Assembly: GCA_964491375.1 (NCBI GenBank)
Contig: CAZBGL010000087.1
Coordinates: 1-11,623, forward strand
From: CAZBGL01 sp964491375
GTDB lineage: Bacteria; Desulfobacterota; Deferrisomatia; Deferrisomatales; Deferrisomataceae
Reading direction: 5' to 3'
DNA: 11,623 nt
The position numbers were made by a program, and so were the translations under genes. Shown here piece by piece: positions 6,198-11,623 of this stretch (positions are counted from its first letter, which is position 1; every line of letters begins with the position of its first letter). A model generated the notes under the pieces. It did no database searches, was not told the DNA's origin, and saw only the letters and a program-made list of their open reading frames with translations.

Positions 6198-7466
6198 TTA
6201 TTCGATCCGGTCCACGCCCATGTACGGCCGAAGGACCTCGGGGATCACGACGCTTCCGTCTTCCTGCTGGTAGTTCTCGAGGATCGCCACCAGGGTGCGG
6301 CCCACGGCCAGGCCCGACCCGTTCAGGGTGTGCACGAGCCGGGTTCCCTTGCCCCCTTTCGGCCGGAACCGGATGTCGGCCCTTCGAGCCTGGAAGTCTT
6401 CGAAGTTGGAGCACGAGCTGATCTCCCGGTACACGCCCTGGCTGGGGAGCCACACCTCCAGATCGTACGTCTTGGCCGCGGAAAAGCCCAGGTCCCCGGT
6501 GCACAGGGTCACCACCCGGTACGGCAACCCGAGTCTCCTCAGAACCTCTTCGGCGTTCCGGGTGAGGCTCTCGAGCTCTTCGTAGGAGGTGTCGGGATGG
6601 GCGAACTTGACCAGTTCCACCTTGTCGAACTGGTGCTGCCGGATCATCCCCCTCGTGTCCTTGCCGTACGCCCCGGCCTCGGCCCGGAAGCAGGGCGTGT
6701 AGGCCGTGTAGCACACGGGGAGTTCCTCTTCCTTCAGCACCTCGCCCGCGTGCAGGTTCGTCACCGGCACCTCCGCCGTGGGCACCAGGTAGTAGTCCGT
6801 GCCGCTGACGTGGAAGAGGTCCTCCTCGAACTTGGGGAGCTGTCCCGTGCCCATCATGGCCTTGGCGTTCACCATGAACGGAGGCCAGACCTCTTCGTAC
6901 CCGTGCTCGCGTACGTGCAGGTCCAGCATGAACTGGATGAGCGCCCGCTCGAGCCGTGCCCCCAGGCCCTTGAGCACCACGAATCGCGCGCCCGTGATCT
7001 TGGCCGCACGCTCAAAGTCCAGGATGCCGAGGCGCTCGCCCAGTTCCCAGTGGGGCAGCGGCTCGAACTCGAATGGGCGGGGCTCACCCCAGAGGCGTTC
7101 CACGCGGTTCTGGGTGTCGTCCCCTCCCACCGGAACGGTCCCGTGAGGGATGTTCGGCACCTGGAGGAGCAGCGACCGGAGCTCGGATTCCACGGCCTTG
7201 AGTTCCCGTTCCAGCTCTTTGATCCGGGCCCCCACCCGCCGCATCTCCTCCATGATCCCCGAGGCGTCACCCCCTTCCCGCTTGATCCGGCCCACTTCCC
7301 TGGAGGCCTCGTTCCGCCGGTGGCGGAGATCCTCTGCTTCGCGCAGGAGCTCCCTGCGGCGGTCATCCAGCCCGATCAGCCGGTCCAGGTCCAGTTCGAC
7401 GCCCCGGTCCTGCAAGGCTTTTCGGACCCGGGCGTCGTCCTCCCGGATCGTCCGGATCGAAAGCAT
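6198..7466 (-). CDS. serS: Seryl-tRNA synthetase
   Basis: 422 residues, the usual bacterial SerRS length. It activates serine with ATP and charges tRNA-Ser (and tRNA-Sec where present) in the cytoplasm. The N-terminal 100 residues form the long antiparallel coiled coil that grips the tRNA variable arm (DDRRRELLREAEDLRHRRNE, 34-53; RRVGARIKELERELKAVESE, 76-95). The class II catalytic core shows TAEVPVTN (230-237), motif 2 around CFRAEAGAYGKDTRG (259-273) with IRQHQFDKVEL (275-285), SSCSNFEDFQARR (350-362), and motif 3 LNGSGLAVGRTLVAILEN (381-398) followed by EVLRPYMG (410-417). All signature residues look intact. ATG 7466 follows AAGGAGGA (7478-7471) and matches the standard start MLSIRTIRED. 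A sigma-70 promoter precedes it and its cognate tRNA-Ser follows 13 bp after the TAA stop. There is no T-box-like leader; the leader is only about 45 nt. Confidence 0.98.
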   Translation of the reverse strand: MLSIRTIREDDARVRKALQDRGVELDLDRLIGLDDRRRELLREAEDLRHRRNEASREVGRIKREGGDASGIMEEMRRVGARIKELERELKAVESELRSLLLQVPNIPHGTVPVGGDDTQNRVERLWGEPRPFEFEPLPHWELGERLGILDFERAAKITGARFVVLKGLGARLERALIQFMLDLHVREHGYEEVWPPFMVNAKAMMGTGQLPKFEEDLFHVSGTDYYLVPTAEVPVTNLHAGEVLKEEELPVCYTAYTPCFRAEAGAYGKDTRGMIRQHQFDKVELVKFAHPDTSYEELESLTRNAEEVLRRLGLPYRVVTLCTGDLGFSAAKTYDLEVWLPSQGVYREISSCSNFEDFQARRADIRFRPKGGKGTRLVHTLNGSGLAVGRTLVAILENYQQEDGSVVIPEVLRPYMGVDRIE

Positions 7467-7516
7467 GGACTCCTCCTTCGCGTTTCGAACAGACCACCCC
7501 GTTTCGCGGGGGGCCG

Positions 7517-7546
7517 ATTATAGGAGCCGGTTTTTTGGGGCGTCAA
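7517..7546 (-). promoter_or_regulatory. Sigma-70-type promoter of serS-tRNA-Ser
   Basis: On the minus strand TTGACG (7546-7541) is followed, after an 18-bp spacer containing an A6 tract, by a perfect TATAAT (7522-7517). Transcription would start near 7510, about 45 nt before ATG 7466. The short leader holds a small CCCCG/CGGGG hairpin but no recognisable riboswitch. Confidence 0.85.
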
Positions 7547-7619
7547 CCGGGGCTTCCGGGCTTGACTTTCCGTCGTCCCCGACCGACCTTGGAAGAACGA
7601 GCCCTGCGTGCGTCCCGAA

Positions 7620-7634
7620 CCGACCGGAGGTCGG
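7620..7634 (+). promoter_or_regulatory. Hairpin enclosing the AMMECR1 ribosome-binding site
   Basis: CCGACC (7620-7625), loop GGA, GGTCGG (7629-7634) form a perfect 6-bp stem one base before ATG 7636. The only Shine-Dalgarno, GGAGG (7626-7630), sits in its loop and right arm and would be partly hidden. Two more CCGACC copies at 7579-7584 and 7583-7588 could pair with the same GGTCGG arm. A TTGACT at 7562-7567 could be a -35 box but has no convincing -10 partner. Confidence 0.35.
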
Positions 7635-7635
7635 C

Positions 7636-8199
7636 ATGCCCTCCTTGTCCCCACAAGCCCGCAAGAAACTGCTCTCCATCGCCCGGGAGGCCATCGAGGC
7701 CGGCCTGCACGGCCGGCCCTACACGCCCCGTGAGCCGTCCGATCCGCAGCTCCGTCGTCGGGCGGGCGCCTTCGTGACCCTGCACGAGCGAGGAGCGCTG
7801 CGCGGATGCATCGGTACGTTTCGCGACGACCTGCCGCTGTACCGGAACGTGGCCGAGATGGCCCGCGCCGCCGCGTTCGAGGACCCCCGCTTTCCGCCCC
7901 TGGGACGCGAAGAGTTCGACCGGGTGGACCTGGAGATCAGCGTTCTGACCCCGATGCGCCGGGTGACCCATCCGGAGGAGGTGGAGGTGGGCCGGCACGG
8001 CCTGTGCGTGGTGCAGGGTCCGTACCGCGGGGTCCTGCTGCCCCAGGTAGCCGTGGAGCACGGATGGGACCGGGAGACGTTCCTTTCCCACACGTGTCTC
8101 AAGGCCGGGCTTCCGCCCGACGCTTGGAAACGGGGGGCCGAGATCCTGGTGTTCGAGGCAGAGGTGTTCGGCGAAAAGGACGCGTCGAACCGCTCCTGA
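7636..8199 (+). CDS. AMMECR1-domain protein (AmmeMemoRadiSam protein A family)
   Basis: 187 residues, the typical size of a single AMMECR1 domain (COG2078). ATG 7636 follows GGAGG with short spacing; the frame is open further upstream but without a better start. Family hallmarks are visible in order: AFVTLHERGALRGCIGTF (45-62) with the invariant LRGCIGT, AFEDPRFPPL (80-89), DLEISVLTP (98-106), GVLLPQVAVEHGW (132-144), FLSHTCLKAGLP (149-160) with a conserved cysteine, and FEAEVF at the end. Function is not established: AMMECR1 proteins often occur beside a Memo protein and a radical SAM enzyme, but neither is in this window, so this copy stands alone. It is transcribed divergently from serS, and its last 101 bp overlap the end of the convergent deacetylase gene. 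Probably cytoplasmic; no signal or membrane segment. Confidence 0.93.
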   Translation: MPSLSPQARKKLLSIAREAIEAGLHGRPYTPREPSDPQLRRRAGAFVTLHERGALRGCIGTFRDDLPLYRNVAEMARAAAFEDPRFPPLGREEFDRVDLEISVLTPMRRVTHPEEVEVGRHGLCVVQGPYRGVLLPQVAVEHGWDRETFLSHTCLKAGLPPDAWKRGAEILVFEAEVFGEKDASNRS

Positions 8200-9244
8200 C
8201 CCCGCCCCTTTCACCCAGGAGATCGGTCAGGGGCACCACCCGGACTCCGTATTCCCCGAACCGCGGAGCCCATGCGCGCAGGGTCTCCAGGGTGACCCGG
8301 TAGGGATGCCCGATGGCCACGGCGCGCCCCGTGCGCAGCGCCCGGTTCACGGCCCGCCGGAGCTGGGAGCCGATGGCCGTCCGGGTGCGCTCGTTGTCCA
8401 GGAACACGGCCCGTCTCAACCACGGTACGCCGATTCGGTCCGCTTCCCGTGCGGCCACGCTCCGGGGGGTGGTGAGGCTGTCGAGAAAGAACAGGCCCCG
8501 CTCCTTGAGCTCGGCCATCACCCACCCCATGGGCTCGGCCAGCTCGGTCAGGCGACTGCCCATGTGGTTGTTCACGCCCACCGCACCCGGCACTTGAGAG
8601 AGGTCTTCCCGCACGATCTTGCGGACCTCCGCCTCCCCCATACCCCGAAGCAGGGCTCCCGGGCCAGGGTCTGTGTCCGGATAGCTCCTCGGCTCCATCG
8701 GAAGGTGCAGGAGGAGCACCGCACCCCTTTGAACGGCCAGCGCGGCAACGTCACGACTGTGGCGCAGATGGGGGAGAACCGAGAGGGCCACGGGGAACGG
8801 AAGGTCGAGGAAAGCCCGGGCCCGGTCCGCGTCACGCCCCATGTCGTCGATGACAATGGCGAGCAGGGGCCGGGACTCCGGAGGCCGGGCCCATTGGAAC
8901 ACCAGAGGGTATGCGGCACCCCCCAGCCTCAGGATCGCAGAGAGGCGTCCGGGGCCCCCCTCCGAAGCGTCGACCCTTCCCCCGACGGACTCCGCCGCCT
9001 TGCGGATCTCGGCCAGCAGCACCCGCGCCTCTGCGGCGTCCGCCACACGGACCCGGGTGCCCCGGGGATCCAGACGGCCCACCACGGCCTCGACGGCTTG
9101 CAGCGCCCCTGAGGATGGGCGAGCCCGCAGCCGATGCCACCCGTATCCCGCGGCAAACCCGAGCGCGAATACGAGCACGCCCACCGCTGTCCACAGGACG
9201 GCGGCAGGTTTGGCCCTCCGCCCACGGCCTCGTCTACGGCTCAT
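8099..9244 (-). CDS. Divergent polysaccharide deacetylase family protein (YibQ-like)
   Basis: 381 residues. An Arg/Lys-rich start (MSRRRGRGRRAK) and one hydrophobic segment (about 14-34) make it a probable inner-membrane-anchored periplasmic protein. The COG2861 domain runs about 125-345: LAIVIDDMGRD (128-138, metal-binding acids), PVALSVLPHL (151-160), LLLHLPMEP (177-185), GVNNHMGSRLT (223-233), FFLDSLT (252-258) and VAIGHPY (309-315). In gammaproteobacteria the homologue lies beside envC, which points to cell-wall remodelling; the enzymatic activity is not well established. ATG 9244 follows GGGGAG and overlaps the end of ctpA by 11 bp, so the two are translationally coupled. The last 32-33 residues, a low-complexity Arg/Pro tail beyond the conserved domain, are encoded entirely opposite the 3' end of the AMMECR1 gene. 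Confidence 0.9.
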   Translation of the reverse strand: MSRRRGRGRRAKPAAVLWTAVGVLVFALGFAAGYGWHRLRARPSSGALQAVEAVVGRLDPRGTRVRVADAAEARVLLAEIRKAAESVGGRVDASEGGPGRLSAILRLGGAAYPLVFQWARPPESRPLLAIVIDDMGRDADRARAFLDLPFPVALSVLPHLRHSRDVAALAVQRGAVLLLHLPMEPRSYPDTDPGPGALLRGMGEAEVRKIVREDLSQVPGAVGVNNHMGSRLTELAEPMGWVMAELKERGLFFLDSLTTPRSVAAREADRIGVPWLRRAVFLDNERTRTAIGSQLRRAVNRALRTGRAVAIGHPYRVTLETLRAWAPRFGEYGVRVVPLTDLLGERGGVRSGSTRPFRRTPLPRTPGSRPPVSKRRAEARP

Positions 9245-10601
9245 CCATCTCCCCGGCGGACCGCGGAGCTTCGACGCGGCGTGCGGCCCTCTCCAGGATG
9301 GCCCAACTCTTCAGGATCTGAACGGCCCTCAGGAGCTGTCGGTCCTTGGACAGATCAGGGGCGGTTTCCACGTCTGCGGCGCCTTCCTTTCCTCCCTCCG
9401 CGTCCCCGGAGCCCCCGGGCTCGAAGTGACCCCGGAGATCCTCCTCCCTTACGGGCCGATGGTACCCGTTCTTCTCCTCTTCTTTCGGCGGTCGATCCTC
9501 GGTCGGACCGGCGGCCACTCGGATGTCGGGCACGATCCCCCGGGCCTGGATGGTCCGTCCCGAAGGGGTGTAGTAGAGGGCCGTGGTGATTCGCAGTCCC
9601 GATCCGTCCGAAAGCGAGAGGATCGTCTGGACACTGCCCTTTCCGAAGGTGCGCTCGCCCAAGATGACCGCCCGGTGCTGGTCCTGGAGGGCCCCGGCCA
9701 CGATCTCGGACGCCGAAGCCGTGCCCTCGTTGACCAGGACCACCATGGGGAACACGGGCTCGTCCCCGTCGTTGCGGGCGGTGTACACCACCTCCTGCTC
9801 CGGATCCCGACCGCGCGTCGAGACAATGGTGCCCTCCGTGAGGAACAGGTCCGCCACTTTCACGGCCTGGTCTAGGAGCCCGCCGGGGTTGTTCCGCAGG
9901 TCCAGCACGAGGCCCGTCAAGGGGCCCTCTTTCCGTAGGGCGTCGAGCGCCTCCCGCACCTCTTTGTGGGTGGCCTGCTGAAACTGGGTGATCCGCACCA
10001 CCCCGACCCCCCCGAATCGGCGGTGTTTCACGCTCCGGATTCGGATCACGTCCCGGATGATGGTGAAGGGCCGGGGCCTCTCCCATCCTTCCCGCATGAT
10101 GTGGATGGTGATGCGGGTCCCCTTCGGGCCCCGCATCTTCTTGACGGCCTCCATGAGGGCCATGCCCTGGGTGGGCTCGCCGTCGATCATGACGATCACG
10201 TCTCCTGCCTGGATTCCAGCCCGGTCGGCCGGGGTGTCCTCGATGGGGCTGACCACGGTGAGCTTTCCGTCCCGGATGGTCACCTCGATCCCCAGGCCGC
10301 CGAACGCCCCCTCGGTTTCGATCTGCATCTCCTTGAACATGTCCGGGCTCAGGAAGGAGGAATGGGGATCGAGGCGGGAGACGATCCCTTCCACCGCGCC
10401 ATAGACCAGGTCTTCGGGCGTCACCGCCTCCACATAGTGCCGCTGCACCAGATCCATGGCCTCGGCCAGCACACGCAACCGCCGGTACAGCTCGTCTCGG
10501 TCCTCTGGAGGAACGTCCGGCGCGCCGGCACCAGCCGCCCGTACCCCCAAGAGGATTCCCAGCACACCGAACCACAGGGCTCTCCGAACCCGGGCGATCA
10601 T
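9234..10601 (-). CDS. ctpA: C-terminal processing protease, S41 family, PDZ-containing
   Basis: 455 residues from ATG 10601. A signal peptide is clear (IARVRRALWFGVLGILLGVRAAGAGA, residues 2-27 in pieces: basic start, hydrophobic core, AGA cleavage region), so it acts in the periplasm, cutting proteins near their C-termini. An N-terminal helical region contains AVEGIVSRLDPHSSFLS (69-85). The PDZ domain, about 95-180, carries EGAFGGLGIEV (97-107) and AGIQAGDVIVMIDG (128-141). The S41 core has LVLDLRNNPGGLLDQAV (231-247), NEGTASASE (291-299) with nucleophile S296, and ERTFGKGSVQ (316-325) with general base K321 and Q325, at the Ser-Lys spacing of 25 known for Prc and CtpB. The acidic tail (about 365-415) is variable. 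Start choice is uncertain: AGGAGG ends only 1 nt before this ATG, and in-frame GTG codons at 10616 and 10613 overlap the upstream stop. It sits between Ppx/GppA and the deacetylase. Confidence 0.94.
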   Translation of the reverse strand: MIARVRRALWFGVLGILLGVRAAGAGAPDVPPEDRDELYRRLRVLAEAMDLVQRHYVEAVTPEDLVYGAVEGIVSRLDPHSSFLSPDMFKEMQIETEGAFGGLGIEVTIRDGKLTVVSPIEDTPADRAGIQAGDVIVMIDGEPTQGMALMEAVKKMRGPKGTRITIHIMREGWERPRPFTIIRDVIRIRSVKHRRFGGVGVVRITQFQQATHKEVREALDALRKEGPLTGLVLDLRNNPGGLLDQAVKVADLFLTEGTIVSTRGRDPEQEVVYTARNDGDEPVFPMVVLVNEGTASASEIVAGALQDQHRAVILGERTFGKGSVQTILSLSDGSGLRITTALYYTPSGRTIQARGIVPDIRVAAGPTEDRPPKEEEKNGYHRPVREEDLRGHFEPGGSGDAEGGKEGAADVETAPDLSKDRQLLRAVQILKSWAILERAARRVEAPRSAGEMDEP

Positions 10602-10609
10602 GCCTCCTC

Positions 10610-11614
10610 TCACCACGTGGACGTCTCCCGACCGTCACACCGGCGCACCCAGCCCGCGCGTCCCCGGACCCGTGCCACCGCCTCCAAGAGCACCCCCTCC
10701 ACCAGGCCTCCGTCGCTCACGATCATCTCCGGCACCCCATACCGTTCCATGAATGTTTCCAGGATCACCACGCCCGCCAGGATCACGTCCTCCCGCCCGG
10801 GCTCCACGCTGGCCAGGGCTGAGCGCTCCTCGCGGGTCATTCGCCAGAACCGGTCCGCCACCCGGGCCACCACCTCCCGGGGCACCCGGGCCCCCGTGAG
10901 AGCCCGCGAATCCCGCACCGGCAACCCCAGGGCCTCGGCCGCCACGGTGAGAGGGGTCCCGGCCGTGGCCAGGAACGCAGCGTCTTCCCGGCGCCAGGTT
11001 CTGCCCCATGCCTCGGGAGCGAGCCACCCTTCCAACCGGGCCCAGTGGCGCCCGCACACGGAACGCATCCGCTCCCTGGCCCCCTTTGGCGGCGGATCCC
11101 CCGAAGCCACGGATTCCCACAGGCTCACCACCCCCATTTCGAGGCTGGTGCCGGCCCTCCATCCTCCCGGCCGCCAGGCCATCACCTCGGTGGAACCCCC
11201 GCCGATGTCCAGGAACACACCGCTCCGGGGCCGGGATTGAAGAAGGCTGAGTGCTCCTTCCAGGGACAACCGGGCCTCTTCGTCACCCCGGACGATCCGA
11301 ACCCGCCCCCCGAGCAACATCGATGCACGCCGCGCGAACTCCATGCCGTCCGAGGCCCGCCTGCCCGCCGCCGCCAGCACCCCCACGCGCCGCTCAACCC
11401 CCAGTTCGTCCAGTCGTGCCCGGAAACGCGCCAAGAGGTGCTCGGCCCGTTCCCGGGCGGCTGGAAGCAGCCTTTCGCCCGGAACCAGGCCCTCGGCCAG
11501 GCGGACGACGGCCTGGCGCAGTTCCACGAAACGGAGCGCGCCCGGCTCGGCCTCCTCGGCCACGAGCAGGCGAAAGGTGTTGGAGCCCAGATCGACGCAG
11601 GCCCACCGGGTCAC
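10610..11614 (-). CDS. Ppx/GppA-family phosphatase (exopolyphosphatase or pppGpp phosphohydrolase)
   Basis: 334 residues from GTG 11614; the start lies 9 bp from the window edge, so its ribosome-binding site is not fully visible and an upstream start cannot be excluded. The actin/ASKHA-fold phosphate-binding motifs are present: CVDLGSNTFRLLVAE (6-20) and FLDIGGGSTEVM (134-145). The acidic site GDEEARLSLEGA (110-121) has E112/E113 matching the catalytic glutamate of Ppx. The family C-terminal motifs EDVILAG (275-281) and VSDGGLVEGVLLE (299-311) follow. The loop that normally reads ATSAxRxAxN is AAAGRRASDG (81-90), a divergence. At this length it is the short, two-domain type lacking the HD-like C-terminal domain of E. 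coli Ppx. It removes phosphate from polyphosphate or pppGpp; which one cannot be told. It is the first visible gene of the operon with ctpA and the deacetylase. Confidence 0.92.
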   Translation of the reverse strand: MTRWACVDLGSNTFRLLVAEEAEPGALRFVELRQAVVRLAEGLVPGERLLPAARERAEHLLARFRARLDELGVERRVGVLAAAGRRASDGMEFARRASMLLGGRVRIVRGDEEARLSLEGALSLLQSRPRSGVFLDIGGGSTEVMAWRPGGWRAGTSLEMGVVSLWESVASGDPPPKGARERMRSVCGRHWARLEGWLAPEAWGRTWRREDAAFLATAGTPLTVAAEALGLPVRDSRALTGARVPREVVARVADRFWRMTREERSALASVEPGREDVILAGVVILETFMERYGVPEMIVSDGGLVEGVLLEAVARVRGRAGWVRRCDGRETSTW

Positions 11615-11623
11615 CGTGCCCCC

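Noticed and set aside
5802..7523. Open plus-strand frame of 573 codons across the spacer, tRNA and serS
   Set aside because: It is antisense to serS and tRNA-Ser, has no ribosome-binding site and gives a His/Pro/Arg-rich product with no family likeness; long antisense frames are expected at this GC content.
7562..7590. Plus-strand promoter for the AMMECR1 gene starting at TTGACT
   Set aside because: No -10 hexamer at 16-18 bp resembles TATAAT; too weak to list as a feature.
9966..11240. Plus-strand open frame opposite ctpA and the Ppx/GppA gene
   Set aside because: Shadow of two genes with clear catalytic motifs on the other strand; no start signal or recognisable domain.

Overview
The window is a GC-rich, gene-dense bacterial chromosome segment with Gram-negative features: a C-terminal processing protease with an export signal, a YibQ-type divergent polysaccharide deacetylase, and a membrane chemoreceptor. 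The gene mix (crotonase plus an HMG-CoA-lyase-like enzyme, a Ppx/GppA-ctpA-deacetylase cluster, a Cache chemoreceptor, a stand-alone AMMECR1 protein) and the base composition suggest the former Deltaproteobacteria (Desulfobacterota or a relative). That placement is an inference, because no phylogenetic marker was aligned.

Layout. Bases 1-1212 (+) hold the end of a crotonase gene and a complete DRE-TIM lyase gene. They form a short acyl-CoA-metabolism operon closed by a strong intrinsic terminator at 1232-1273. Bases 1277-3442 (-) hold a two-gene operon of unrecognised function: an exported TPR protein with a cysteine/histidine motif, followed by a small CxCxxC protein. A very good sigma-70 promoter precedes it (3487-3516). 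Bases 3699-5801 (+) encode a 700-residue chemoreceptor.

Bases 5802-6096 contain no gene but are the most unusual part of the window. A 12-bp inverted repeat encloses five hairpins, and one arm contains an exact 18-nt copy of the 3' end of the neighbouring tRNA-Ser, including CCA. Next to it on the minus strand lie an intrinsic terminator, tRNA-Ser(UGA) and serS. The synthetase and its cognate tRNA appear to share one transcript from a TTGACG/TATAAT promoter at 7517-7546.

Bases 7636-8199 (+) encode an AMMECR1-family protein. Its 3' end overlaps the 3' end of the converging operon by 101 bp. That operon (minus strand, from beyond the right edge to 8099) is Ppx/GppA phosphatase, then CtpA protease, then divergent polysaccharide deacetylase, with overlapping stops and starts. 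It probably links a phosphate or alarmone-type phosphatase to envelope and peptidoglycan maintenance.

I found no insertion sequence, CRISPR array, phage gene or toxin-antitoxin pair. The best candidate for something undescribed is the structured element at 5878-6024. It could be a small RNA, or a relic of a tRNA-derived repeat or attachment site.
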